The notes under the pieces were generated by a model, which did not search any database, was not told the DNA's origin, and saw only the letters and a list, made by a program, of their open reading frames with translations. A stretch of 64,000 nt of DNA, taken from contig OX336355.1 in assembly GCA_946902875.1 (NCBI GenBank), forward strand, positions 12,867,347 through 12,931,346, written 5' to 3'. This document shows positions 38,981-49,804 of the stretch, in pieces. The position numbers were made by a program, and so were the translations under genes. Position 1 is the stretch's first letter, and each line of letters begins with the position of its first letter. Source of the stretch: Nematopogon swammerdamellus. Its lineage: Eukaryota > Arthropoda > Insecta > Lepidoptera > Adelidae.

Positions 38981-39818
38981 ATCTTGTTCACATAATATCT
39001 CCTGTCTGCTGCAAATGGTGTGCGTGCCGACCAAATGTACTAGAAGGTAAAATGTATGCAATGTATGACAATCACGTTTCTTGGTTGTCTTTCCGTAGTG
39101 TGCGACAACAGGGTTGTATACAGGGTGGGTGGCGACGCCGCCAGGGCGTGTGTACAGGGTGGGTGCGCTGAATACCGAGTGGAATTGGGAAAGTAATTAT
39201 TTCGGTTCACTTGAGGCGCGACCAATATTTGAATTCCATATGCGAGCAGGGTCGGATTATTTATGTGAGAGTTTCTGTGAGTGAGCTGCAGTAACTATGG
39301 CGTTTCTTGAATATACCGGGGTTGGGGTAGTTATTTATTTATTTATTTATTTACACGTTTCTTTTTATATATTATTTATTTATTTATTATGGAAACTTAA
39401 CAATTTATAAATACTCGTATATTGAACACAAATCACAACACTAAGAAAGTAGATTTTTTTAAATCTGTGAACCGCTTCAATATCTCCGCAGCCATCGCTG
39501 TTATAATGGCGACCGTCTCCATCATGAATTAATTGCAGAATTGTTTTATACATAAATCACATATTGTTATTTTTTTAGTTTCAGTATAAGATTTACACCT
39601 TCAATCTATTAGTATAAATAAAAACATGAAAATAATTATTAATATCATATACTGAAGGAATTTCGGACGGAGCAATTTTTCACCAGCAGTTATAAGCTAT
39701 TTTCATGTTTAGGTATAAATACCTAACTTCCAAACATCAAAAATCCTAGCTAATTTGTCAAACGTATATTTTAAACCCTACTCTATCACACTGCAAAGTT
39801 TCAGCGACAGAGGAATTA
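38981..39818. other. no gene; ATTT microsatellite
   Basis: An (ATTT)n run is at about 39.33-39.35 kb and a second at 39.37-39.39 kb. GACGCCGCCAGGGCGTG is at 39.13 kb. A minus-strand frame at 39.04-39.23 kb shows no motif. Confidence 0.4.
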
Positions 39819-39821
39819 GTC

Positions 39822-39985
39822 CGAAGAGCCCATACAACGAATTTCCTCGTTTACTGGACTATGATGGCAAGGCTTACACTTTGAATAAAGTAGGCCCTTG
39901 ATTGCGGGACGCCAGTTTCGTCCACCAGCAGAGCGCCGAGCCTCATCAAGAACTGATCCACGGACCGAGTCTGAATATAATGAAA
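39822..39985 (-). pseudogene. RLE-type LINE C-terminal fragment
   Basis: On the minus strand LGPW is followed by LLVDETGVPQSRAYFIQSVS and LAI across frames, matching the C-terminal part of the 21.3-21.8 kb LINE (LLVDATGVPPSRAYV, QRVSLAIQQG). Decayed, without a usable frame. Confidence 0.6.
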
Positions 39986-40117
39986 TGTCACGAAATATCA
40001 TGAAATAAAATGTTAACACTTTTGTATGTAGCTGTACCTCGGTAAGCTACTAGCTTCATCCAAGGTACGCCGATTTCTGTGATTACAAACTACAAATAAT
40101 TTCGCAACGTTCAATGT

Positions 40118-40518
40118 TAAGACGAGACGGAAGTTAACTTTCTCCATACAAAATCGTCTTTCGGCATTTATGTTTTTTAACCCCCTAAACCTTATCCAAT
40201 TTTTACAATTATTTTGCTGTTGTAATAAGGACAGTCGAATCTACGTTCCCGTCTTTTAATTTTTTTGAATATCTAAAGTGATGATTCAATAAAGCTTAGG
40301 TAATGAACTTCATGCCATAAAAAAAAAAAAAAATTCGGTCGAAATTTTTAGCTCCGGTGTTGCAGGTATATATTTTAATCTAAACAAAAAAATGACAGGA
40401 ACGTAGATTCGACTGTCCCTATGACAAGAAAAAAATCGGATAAGGTTTAGGGGGCTAGAAAACATAAATTCCGAAAGGTAATTTTGTATGGAGAAAGTTA
40501 ACTTCAGTCTCGTCTTAG
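40118..40518. mobile_element. 401-bp foldback element, about 125-bp arms
   Basis: The left arm (40118-40249) and right arm (40398-40518) mirror each other: TAAGACGAGACGGAAGTTAA, TTTCTCCATACAAAAT, ACCCCCTAAACCTTATCC and GACAGTCGAATCTACGTTCC. Indels of a few bases separate them. The interior is AT-rich. Confidence 0.9.
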
Positions 40519-41449
40519 GTACTTAAGTACCGCCCAAAGTTGACCCTGTTTGGGCTGAAGACATCAAAAGCGGGTCGCCCGGCGGGCGCGGTGGTGACGG
40601 CGGCGGACTCTTTGAAGGGGGACTTTGATGTCTACCTGCGCGTAGAGCGACGGACGCACGTAAGACTTGTCATGTCATATTTCGAATGTAATGTAAAATT
40701 GTCCCCAAAAAAAAAACATTTTTAATTTTCAATTCCTCATATGCAATTTTCTTTTTATTTTCTTTTTCAAAACGTAGGGCTGAAAATCAGGCAGGGCTAC
40801 CCTCAATTATCTATCGCGCTAGTATACTCTGAGTCATGTCCTCTGTAGCCGCTTATTACTGACAAATAGTTTATTACAGTCGAGGAAAAGTTTTAGTATA
40901 TTTTTCTCTATCTAACCTAAAGGATAGTAGATAGTACATTTACTACGTACGAGTACTATCTACTTAATTAATATTTAATAGTTAAATAGGTAATTATGTT
41001 TAAGAATTAAAAGTTAAAATTACAAATAATAGTTTTAAAGATTATTTTAATAGATTTAATTTTATTTATTTATTTATTTAATTACGCATATTTCTTTGCT
41101 AATTATATTACATCAAACCAACGATCAATATTATAATATCAATACCATAGATTTTGGAAGGTACAGATTCACAACGTTTTATTTTACGTTTTAACTTGAA
41201 AGTCAACATTTTTCAAGGTCAAAATCATTGAAAATAATGGCTCCATCTAGTAGCACTGCGATAGAATTAAAAAAAATTGTAACGCCATCTAGTGGTACTA
41301 CAAAATTTTTTGCTTCCATCTTTTTGTTCTACGTTGTGAATCTGATCAATAATAATAATAAATATGTAAGGGATGGTTTGACCATGGAGTAGTTAATTTG
41401 TTTTATGAGATACTGTGTTTGTAGACTCTATGTAGCTAATGATGCTTAG
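40519..41449. other. no recognisable gene
   Basis: A short GC-rich part at 40.57-40.66 kb (CGGGTCGCCCGGCGGGCGCG) opens a 61-codon frame without a known motif. The rest is AT-rich with an ATTT run at 41.06 kb. Confidence 0.35.
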
Positions 41450-41715
41450 ACTAAATTAATGATTTCTAGAAATATTTTCTGTATGTATGTTACTCCATAA
41501 CCCTTAAACCGATCATCCCAATTCGATGAAACTTATTACAAGCACATTTAACGTGACTTAGAATAGGCTAAATAAATTCAGTTTCGGTTACGCTAAGATA
41601 TTGACGCTATCATACAAACCAAATTGTTCCGCGCGCAGAAAGAAAGGTAACACAGGGACGCATTTACTTTCTTCTTTTTAAATACGAATTTCACGCGAGC
41701 GAAGCCGCGGGCTAG
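41450..41715 (+). mobile_element. Helitron-like element 3' end
   Basis: The plus strand ends ACGAATTTCACGCGAGCGAA then GCCGCGGGCTAG. The body has AGAAATATTTTCTGTATGTA and CTCCATAACCCTTAAACCGA. The left end is uncertain. Confidence 0.6.
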
Positions 41716-41879
41716 TTAAAAATAAAAAATAAAATAATCTCTTCCGCTGATATTCCTCACTTGTCCTTAGGTGAAGCTATAAAAGACAAGTTTTATCTTA
41801 AAACTTACGTAATCGTCCCAACATTACTTCGACATTCCGAGTAGGTATGTTGAAACTCCAAGTCATTTAAATACAAAGC

Positions 41880-42015
41880 AGCTCTACTAAAATATGCAAC
41901 ACAACGCGTGGGCCCAAAACGTAAGGCTGCGATTGGCCGAAGCAACTAGATCATTCAAAGCGCGGCCTCTGATTGGTTGAACGAGAGGATTTAAATATTT
42001 GGCATGAGATCAATA
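41880..42015 (+). promoter_or_regulatory. CCAAT/TATA-like cluster upstream of the LINE frame
   Basis: Two inverted CCAAT boxes (GCGATTGGCCGAAG and CTGATTGGTTGAACG) lie about 35 bp apart, followed by ATTTAAATATTTGG. The spacing is promoter-like. Whether it drives the retrotransposon frame about 100 bp further on is inference. Confidence 0.35.
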
Positions 42016-42119
42016 GAGGCGGATCATTGAGTATTAATTTTCAAAAACAATCTTCTGCGTGCATGTTGAGAATAATAATGTTGTTTTCACCTACAACATT
42101 TACGTACTTCAGCGGGTAG

Positions 42120-44375
42120 TTAAGCGTGTTTGTTCTTCTACCAAAAAAGAAAGAAGTTACTGATCCCAAGGATATTAGACCTATAGCCCTTACGAACACA
42201 ATTTCGAAAATATTCTTCTCCATTATACAGGCCAGACTACTCAAACACATGTGTACCAACAACTACTTACCGAAGAAGTACCAAAAAGGTTTTCTCCCAA
42301 GAGTTGCAGGGTGCCTCGAACATAATTCTTTGCTGACTGAATGTCTTAGAGATGCAAGGAAGAATGAGAGACAATTAACTGCCACGTGGTTAGACTTTGA
42401 AAACGCCTTCGGTTCGGTGCGCCATGAGTTACTATTAAAGGCGCTAGAGTGGTATAATGTGCCACCTCTGATCTGTAATATAATAGCCTCCTACTACAAA
42501 AAACTTTCCTTTGTAATACAAGTAAAAGGCGAAACGGAGAAGACACCGGAAATTCGTTACGGCATAGGACTTTTCCAGGGTTGCTGCCTCTCTCCTGTCA
42601 CATTTAACATTGTTATCAACATTCTAATTGATACGCTTGTCGTAAAAGAAAAGAAATGGGGATACAGGTTCAAATATGGAGACACATATATGGCGGCCAT
42701 CCTGGCATTTGCGGATGATATTACGCTGTTAACCCGCAATCCAAAACAAAATCAGTCGCTTCTTAAGGTGGTGGATGACTATTGTGAATGGACCAAAGGG
42801 ATGAAGATAAAACCAGCGAAGTGCTACTGTTTGAGCTTAACCAGGAAAGGTTCAAAGTTTACCTCGAGCAATCCAGGTTTGACAGTAGCCGGAAAACCAA
42901 TCGCAACCGTGGCTGATGAAGCTCCTTTTAAATTCTTGGGCAAAAGGATCACCAGCAGAGGAAAGGAGCATCCTACTGATGATATTGTCCAACTTTTCGA
43001 AGAGAGCCTCCGCCAAACTGACAATCTTCCCCTCCTGGGTACACAAAAGGCATGGATTTACGATAACTACCTGACATCAAAACTTTCATGGCCATTTCTC
43101 GTCTACGACTTCACAAAGCAAAACCTGACTAAATTAGACTCGTATGTGACCAGATTCCTGAAATCATGGTTTGGACTGGCTCACCCGGCTGACTCGTCAA
43201 CGCTATACAGATCTCACAATAACTTTGGACTGAACATTAAGAAACCGTCGATATTTTATCAAAAGGCGAGAATAGCCAAACGATGTATACTCAAAGACTC
43301 CAATGATAGCGCTATTCAAGCCTTACCCAACACATCACTATCAGATGAACTGGAATCGAGACTCGACTTCTACAAATCATTCCAAGTTGGTACACGCACC
43401 AATAGATCTGGATTGGGCATAGAAACAGCAAAGTCTGATAAAGAAATACTGAAAGGTTTTGCTCAGGAGGACATGGAACAAGGCTTCAAACTTCACGCCT
43501 TAAACCTAGAAATGCAGAATGATTGGCTAACAGTGGGTGACTTCTGCATCCCTCCTGCATTGAAGTGGAAATCCATAATATACAACTGGTCCCCTGAGCT
43601 GCTTAAGTTCTACTTAAATGCATTCCAGCTTACTCTCCCCGACCCGAGTAACCTAGTTAGATGGGGGAAATCTACAAATAAACTATGCCCGTCATGTAAG
43701 GAGTTCGTAGGCACGGCCAAACATTTGTTATGCGGATGCAAAATACTACTTGAGCGAGGCCAGTATTCCTACCGTCATGACAAAGTCCTCCAAATCATCA
43801 GAGAGGCCATCAACCTGTCAATTGCACGGACCAGGAAAGGGCAAACCAGTAGCGGCTTCCAGAAGGTCAACTTTGTGAAACCTGGAGCCAATAAGCTGCC
43901 CAAAGATAGGACTAAACCTTCTTCAATTTTGGGAGCAGCAAAGGATTGGGAATTGTTGATGGACACACATGAGAAGCATTACCAAATGCCTTCGGAAATC
44001 TGTACCACAGCATTAAGACCGGATATACTCATATTCTCAAAAGCGACAAAGCATGTAGTACTTGTTGAACTTACAGTTCCATGGGAAAGTAACATACCGA
44101 AGGACCACAACATCAAACTTAACAAGTACTGCAACTTAGTAGACCGGATTGTGAGAAACGGATTCAAGACTGATCTCTTCGCTGTGGAAGTCGGAGCAAG
44201 GGGACTACCAGCGAAGTCGCTCTACAGTCTCTTCAAGAATCTAGGGCTCCCAAGATCGACGCTAAGCTCATATATGGAGAGAGCTTCGAAAACGTCACTG
44301 GAAGCATCCTACAGAATATGGATAGGTAGAGAGAGGGAGGTCGAGAGCGGGACTGGTGGTTTCCCCGCGTCCTAG
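42120..44375 (+). CDS. 5'-truncated RLE-type non-LTR retrotransposon polyprotein, intact frame
   Basis: The open frame runs from just after a TAG at 42117 to the stop at 44373. No ATG start fits, so it enters mid-protein, and numbering here starts at the GTG at 42126. RT motifs follow in order: DIRPIAL (16-22), LDFENAFGSV with catalytic D90, QGCCLSP (151-157), FADD with D197/D198, and KFLGKRI (269-275). A CCHC finger follows (C521, C524, H533, C538), then the restriction-like endonuclease RPD (631-633) with E648 fourteen residues later, and a VEVGARG block near 687. In this class the endonuclease nicks the target and the RT copies RNA at the nick. The N-terminal zinc-finger or Myb-like DNA-binding region is missing. 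With 750 codons and no break, it is much less decayed than every other LINE here. The ending resembles NeSL/Hero/Utopia-like elements, but I cannot fix the clade. Confidence 0.9.
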   Translation, partial: LSVFVLLPKKKEVTDPKDIRPIALTNTISKIFFSIIQARLLKHMCTNNYLPKKYQKGFLPRVAGCLEHNSLLTECLRDARKNERQLTATWLDFENAFGSVRHELLLKALEWYNVPPLICNIIASYYKKLSFVIQVKGETEKTPEIRYGIGLFQGCCLSPVTFNIVINILIDTLVVKEKKWGYRFKYGDTYMAAILAFADDITLLTRNPKQNQSLLKVVDDYCEWTKGMKIKPAKCYCLSLTRKGSKFTSSNPGLTVAGKPIATVADEAPFKFLGKRITSRGKEHPTDDIVQLFEESLRQTDNLPLLGTQKAWIYDNYLTSKLSWPFLVYDFTKQNLTKLDSYVTRFLKSWFGLAHPADSSTLYRSHNNFGLNIKKPSIFYQKARIAKRCILKDSNDSAIQALPNTSLSDELESRLDFYKSFQVGTRTNRSGLGIETAKSDKEILKGFAQEDMEQGFKLHALNLEMQNDWLTVGDFCIPPALKWKSIIYNWSPELLKFYLNAFQLTLPDPSNLVRWGKSTNKLCPSCKEFVGTAKHLLCGCKILLERGQYSYRHDKVLQIIREAINLSIARTRKGQTSSGFQKVNFVKPGANKLPKDRTKPSSILGAAKDWELLMDTHEKHYQMPSEICTTALRPDILIFSKATKHVVLVELTVPWESNIPKDHNIKLNKYCNLVDRIVRNGFKTDLFAVEVGARGLPAKSLYSLFKNLGLPRSTLSSYMERASKTSLEASYRIWIGREREVESGTGGFPAS

Positions 44376-44711
44376 TCAACGCAGACTAGCTGACGAGGGC
44401 TTGCAGCGAGCCGAAACGTGAAGCATGCGCGGGAAATTTAGAGTGGCCACTCGCTAGTCCCGGCCTCGATTAATACCCTCCTCTACTGCCGATGGGCCCG
44501 GATATGTTCGGTGAAGCCATCGTAAGCTTAGATCCACACCTTCCTACATTGTTGGTGCTCTATCTAGCTAGAAGCAATTGAGATTTTCATAGCAACTACG
44601 AATACATAATTTCGTTCGATGAATTTGTAGTTACGTAATCGCTGGGAGTCAATTTCAGTTGATCATTTCGTCATAAATAAAATATTGCCAAAATGCGTAT
44701 TCAGTTTCATT
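44376..44711 (+). other. 3' UTR of the RLE LINE
   Basis: GACGAGGGCTTGCAGCGAGC and CGAAACGTGAAGCATGCGCG follow the stop. TCATAAATAAAATATTGCC near 44.67 kb could be a polyadenylation signal region. The exact end is masked by a repeat X copy starting at about 44.71 kb. Confidence 0.5.
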
Positions 44712-44990
44712 TTTAGGGTTCCGTATCCGTCGTACGTGACCGTATTACTAAGCCTACGCCGCCGTCTGTCTGTCTGCCTCTCTGTATGTCCGAGGGCTGT
44801 ATCTCTTGCTTGAACCGTAATAGATAGCCCGTTGATTTTTTCACAGAATATGTGTTGTTATGGCCGATATAACAAAAAATAATAAAAATAAGAAACAGTA
44901 AAAAATTCGTGGGGTTCCCATACAAGAAACCAAAAAGTGTATGCGCGCGCACCTCTACCGAATAGAGCATGAAGCATTTTAACTAATCAT
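44712..44990 (+). repeat. repeat X, partial copy
   Basis: TTTTAGGGTTCCGTATCCGT, GTCTGTCTGTCTGCC, GAGGGCTGTATCTCTTGC, TTTCACAGAATATGTGTTGT and GCGCGCGCACCTCTACCGAA. The far end is replaced by SINE-A. Confidence 0.8.
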
Positions 44991-44992
44991 GA

Positions 44993-45158
44993 TTTTTTTT
45001 TATCGAAACTGATACGGTTGGCTACATCAACTACAACATCCGTGATGTCAGCCCATAAGACCGGGTGAACTAGGTGCCATGTCAGTGCTTCCCTTCATTT
45101 CATGTCGGCTACACTGAACTGGACGGAAAACATGAGCTATTTACATAGCCGTTCGTAC
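44993..45158 (-). repeat. SINE-A tail and body
   Basis: A tail, CACGGATGTTGTAGTTGATG, the GCCGACATGAAATGAAGGGA variant of the body and TTTTCCGTCCAGTTCAGTG on the minus strand. The ATGAAATGAAGG variant also occurs at 19.10 kb and 63.14 kb, so it marks a subfamily. Confidence 0.85.
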
Positions 45159-45343
45159 ATTTCAACAGTAAGGAAAAATTCCGGAATGAAACCTTAGATT
45201 TTTTTTTTCAAGAAGCGTAAGCTTTCCTTCGCCGGGGCGCTTTCATTTTCTATTTTGAATAATTTAATATACTTAGTGTATTTTAATGTTCTCAGCGACG
45301 TTTTTAAAGAACTAATACTTTTGTTTTAATTATTATCTTTTAT

Positions 45344-45600
45344 TTTGGCACGGTCTTTCTACCGAGTCATGCAACGGGTTGGTCTTAGGATCCAGTACAC
45401 GTCCGTCAGATTCCGCTTTCGTCAGATCTTTTATTTTTTCCGCATAAATGCCTTACTTGCTGCTTGATAGTTACTTTGCTAAACGTGGTGGTCTGTGTTG
45501 TGCTGTAATTTACAATAGTACCTGAAGCACAACTCCGATTACTCTGCTTATCCCGATTTTCGGGATCCAGCGTGTGGTATGTATATAGGTATATATGTAT
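45344..45600 (+). repeat. repeat B, 3' part with an insertion
   Basis: TTGGCACGGTCTTTCTACCG, the stem GTCTGTGTTGTGCTG and AGCACAACTCCGAT, CCCGATTTTCGGGATCC and GTGTGGTATGTATA. About 70 bp of foreign text splits GGGTTGGTCTT from TGCCTTACTTGC. Confidence 0.75.
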
Positions 45601-46157
45601 TTTGTAGAAAATAATAAGATAGGTATTTGAAACATTTAATTTCTCATATATTAGTCTCATACAACATTCACAATGCAATAATAACAGTATGATTGCCAAA
45701 TACTTGACTATTTTCGTCCAGACTACCTACGTTGTACAAGAAAATCGAATGTGATGACAGAATCGAAATAAATGATCGCTAATCGATTTCTCGTAGACAC
45801 ACAGCGCACTAACCAACTTCACATCGTCGTCGTGTTGGCATCACATCTCGTTTCGCAGCGATATTGAGGAGATGACAGAATAACGTTGCCAAGACCCAAC
45901 TATAACATGTTAAGTCGATGACATGGTTATATTAAAACATGTGACGATTTAATTCCCGTTGCCCATTTTGTGTGTTGTCTGTTCCAAACTCTTTAAATGT
46001 TGTTTGAAATGTTGGGAGTATATTTAGCTATATTTCGCAATGTTTTCTTCTCTTCTATAATATACAATGTATAACATAAAATGCAACGACCGTCGTCGTC
46101 GGTTTATAACGAGTAACGTCGATAACGGCTAAAACATGCAGTTTTCGCTAATATTGT
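45601..46157. other. no recognisable gene
   Basis: AT-rich. No domain or repeat is supported. Confidence 0.35.
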
Positions 46158-46272
46158 TTTTTTCTGCAAACTGACACGTTTGGCTACCTCATCTACTACA
46201 TCCATGATGTCAGCCCATAACACCTTGGTGAACTAGGTGCCATGTCTGTGCTTACCTTCGGTCTTGCCTAAA
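46158..46272 (-). repeat. SINE-A tail copy
   Basis: Poly-T then CTGACACGTTTGGC, ACATCCATGATGTCAGCCCA and ACTAGGTGCCATGTCTGTGC. Diverged, 3' third only. Confidence 0.8.
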
Positions 46273-46487
46273 TAGCCAATATAATCACAATAAGGCATAT
46301 CTCGAAATGATTAGGTATGTAATATTGTGCTGATGGTTGCTCCCATCAGCCAATTTCTGTCTCTTGACCTTCAGGTCCCCCACTACATTCTATTTCTGTG
46401 CCATCTGGCTTACTCTGGTAGTCCAGGAAAAGTTCTCCTGGAGAACTGCTGCATTTATTGAAACTCAATAAGGCGATTAAGTTGTTT

Positions 46488-46719
46488 TTAATATCGGCCC
46501 CATAGTACTAATGTTCCCTATCACTTAGGGCCCAGAGTCCCTAAGGGGCAGAGAACGCTCAACTAAATCCAACACAGCACGGATACTAGTTTTAATGCAT
46601 GTTGTAAATTTAAAAGTTTAAGGCTGAAAATGTGTTGGATTTCGTTGAGCGTTCTCTGTCCCTTAGGGACTCTGGGCCCTAAGTGATAGGGAAGATGAGT
46701 ACTATGGGGCTGATATTAA
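46488..46719. mobile_element. 232-bp foldback with 89-bp arms and TTAA tips
   Basis: Arms 46488-46576 and 46631-46719 mirror each other with few mismatches: TTAATATCGGCCCCATAGTA, CCTATCACTTAGGGCCCAGA, GTCCCTAAGGG and GAGAACGCTCAAC. TTAA stands at both tips, the target of piggyBac-like elements, but the next bases do not match a CCC start. The 54-base loop is AT-rich. Confidence 0.9.
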
Positions 46720-48290
46720 CAAATAATTGTTAAAAGCCTTAAAATAATAATTTAAAAAAATCATTCCTTTTATACCATCGGAACAACAAACGAAATAATT
46801 TTTCCAGCAGTCAAGAACATTCAGAGTTCAGAGCAATCGATCATCAGCGTGAGGGTCTCGTTGACATTAAAAAAAACGGTCTAGGACTATTCCGCACCGC
46901 CGATACGTCGCCAGACAAGCCGCCTTCGGCGAGTCACCGCGGGGCCAGTTCCCCGCCTTGACGATTCACTTCGAACATATTCGACCCCGGGTACTATTTG
47001 TCGCAGGGTCCAAGCCGCCACCGCCGACCCGAAGCGAGCCAACTCGACGCGAAAAGTTCATAAATCAAACAATTGTGTAAATTGTTGGTTATTTCTCGGA
47101 GAGGGGCCGAAGTAAGTACCTGGATTGTGTGTGAGGGTTTTAGAAAAAAATTCGGATGTACCCTATTATGTGGTGTACACATTTAGATAACGTTTGCTGT
47201 TGATATTCGTCTTACGAGTTACTTGAGGATGCGAGGGAGGATGCAATGTTCACCGCAGTTTTGTGTTAGAACATTATAATATTATACCTGTAAATATATA
47301 TTTATGGTCTAAGTACGCGTCATTTGTTGTCATTGTAGACTCTCGTAGGTAGGTATGATATGGTTATTAACAATATGGTTCTTCTTCGGGAGATAACAAT
47401 ATGATCGCAGGGATTGACTACATTTCCAAGTACTTAGTACTTAGATAGGTACTAAACTATTTATTTGGTATGGGTTTTAAGTATATTCTCGTGAGAAAGG
47501 ACCATCCGTTTGGCCTAAAACATCGAGCCACATAGGAAAAGTACCGTGAATAAAGTGGTAGAATTTTGAACCAAATTTATTTAATATTAAGTAACTGGTG
47601 AAGTTTTTACGAGTATTCGATTATTGTATTATTTTATTGGTATTAACGACACGACGATTTATTGTAGTCCTACACTCGCGGCGCGCTTAGGATTTTGTAT
47701 CTTTAGTATTTTTAGTATCTATTAGTAGTATCGAGAGCTTTGGTTTAATACTTAGATATTTATAGTCAACATATTTTTTTTAGTTAGCAAATCCAACATT
47801 TTGTGTATGTACTATTCAAAGAATTATTTTAAAGAGTTGACTGCTCTTAAAATGTGGTAGCAAAGTCGTGTGTCCTGTCAACTTCTCCGTTCAAACCAAC
47901 ATCGCAAGTCACAATGTTTTATTTAGTACCTTATTTAAGTGTTATTATTTATTGTTTATTTATCATCTCTTGATAGTACGCTGCGCTCAGATTTGTCATA
48001 CATAATGTACATTGTAACATTCCGCCAATTTGATTATCACAGCGAAGAAGAACTGACAAGAAACTTCACTGGAATTTTTTTTCACTGGAAATTATAGTAA
48101 CTTACAAATAAAATTACCCATAGGTACTACCGCTCACAAGAGAATCATTATTTACAGCATAAACATGAATACTTACCGATCTGCCTATTTAAATTATCTG
48201 CATCTGGTTTAATAGTGAAATCGTTAATTTTGATAAAATATCAGTTCAATAACAATTTATTTTCTCTAAATTGTTGTCAAACATTTCGCA
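46720..48290. other. mostly unique sequence; GC-rich part and LINE 3' UTR
   Basis: 46.88-47.05 kb is GC-rich (CCGCCTTCGGCGAGTCACCG, CCAAGCCGCCACCGCCGACC) and I cannot match it to any repeat here. An inverted copy of the 23.6-kb LINE 3' UTR lies at 47.94-48.18 kb. No coding sequence is supported. Confidence 0.4.
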
Positions 48291-48309
48291 TCGCAAAAAA
48301 GTAATTCGC

Positions 48310-48400
48310 TACGACGGCGCGGCGGCGCGGAGGAGCGGCGGCGCCGACGAGCGGCGGCGCCGACGACGACGACGTCGATGTCAACATTCGTAGTAGGGTA
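48310..48400. other. CpG-rich tract with GAGCGGCGGCGCCGACGA repeat
   Basis: CGACGGCGCGGCGGCGCGGA then two copies of GAGCGGCGGCGCCGACGA and a GAC run. It could be the 5' region of a host gene, but no frame is recognisable. Confidence 0.5.
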
Positions 48401-48605
48401 ACGGAGGAAGTTAGTAGAGAGAAGTTGCAGCATCCCATCTAATTTCTAGTAAAACAGTCAGTGCGGGGAGTAGCGGGAGGCACAACTTTTTTCCACTAAT
48501 CACACCAAAACTATCTGGTTCTCTAGAGAGCACGTTTAGTGTGATGCTATAAAAATATATGGCCTTTTGTAAGATCTACTGCGTCCAATGTAAACTTTAA
48601 AACGT

Positions 48606-48940
48606 ACATACATACATATCACACACGTTGAATCCCGACAATCGGGATAAGCAGAGTAATCGGTGTTGTGCTGCAAGAACTGTGGTTAATTACAGCACAA
48701 CACCGACCACCACGTTTCGCAAAATATTCGAACAAGATTCAATCGATCAAGCAGCAAGTAAGGCACGAAGACCCACCTGCTGCATGACTCGGTGGAAGTA
48801 CCGTGCCAAGGTGAGAGGTGGCAACCCTGTCGCCCTTTAGCACGGCATCTTGTCCTTATCCCTTAGTCGCCTTTTACGACATGCACGGGGAGAGATGCAG
48901 TTGGGCTATTCTTTTAAAGTACCGGCCCCACACGGTACGA
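48606..48940 (-). repeat. repeat B, full-length copy
   Basis: All the boxes are present: TATG tail, CCGACAATCGGGATAAGC, the stem TCGGTGTTGTGCTG paired with CAGCACAACACCGA, GACTCGGTGGAAGTACCGTG, GTCGCCTTTTACGACATGCA and CCCCACACGGTACG. It is the best-preserved minus-strand copy. Confidence 0.9.
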
Positions 48941-49800
48941 TGGTGAAACCACCCAGTTGGTGAAAAACACGTACCCTGTCTACTTAGACTAACTCCTCTC
49001 CTATTTTTTTCCGTGGTATAGTCGAAGAGCACTGCCACACATGTTAAGGCCGGGTCCAGATGGGCCGGTATTGTTTTTAGAACGTATAATGCAACCATTG
49101 CTCAAAAGCGTCAACCCCTAGCCCCTATCCAAAAATACTGTTTTTATTTGTTATTTCTTTATTTCAAAAACTTCATTCTAACAATTCGGTCCGATTTACG
49201 TATATATATATAAGCAGCAGATGTAGGTTAGGTAAAGTTTTCATTAAAAACTCATTTATGCACTTCGTCGGCCGTATTGGAACTTGCGAAACCGCGCCGA
49301 CCAGCTACCGCTATTTAAATAGTTTAGGAGTCAATTTATAGCAAAACAATTAAGCTAACATCACAGAACAGCGATCGGCGACCGTCATCCCTCAGCCGGT
49401 AGCCCGCGTCACCCCTAGACCGGGTGAAACGGTTTCTTGCTATGTGGCTAAAATGTGCCCCCTGAATATTTTTTATATAATGTGAAAGAGAGCTTTATAT
49501 AATGTGAAAGAGAGCAGAGTAAATATGCATATTTTCTTTAAAAAAAATTATTATATGATAAGTCTAATTTAGTAAATCGTGGTCGTTTCTGAAATGTTTT
49601 TGAAGCAATATGGTATTTCTATGGTGCATTTTCATAGTGATTGGAAGTAGTAGATATTAAATTTTTTTTAGTTGGACCATAATACTTCTGACCTGTGGCT
49701 ACACTCAATAATTGGTGGTGCTACGGATAGACGTCCGGTCGGAAAGTGAAGCACACCCGGGCGCAGTTGTAACTTAGACGGGTTATTTTATTATGTGAAG
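48941..49800. other. no gene; partly unique GC-richer segment
   Basis: A TA run is at about 49.20 kb. At 49.27-49.44 kb there is a non-repeated segment with CTATTTAAATAG and ACAATTAAGC that may be regulatory. TATAATGTGAAAGAGAGC is directly repeated at 49.48 kb. Confidence 0.35.
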
Positions 49801-49804
49801 TGGA

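Noticed and set aside
42041..44167. Short minus-strand frames across the retrotransposon
   Set aside because: They are antisense shadows of the intact plus-strand polyprotein.
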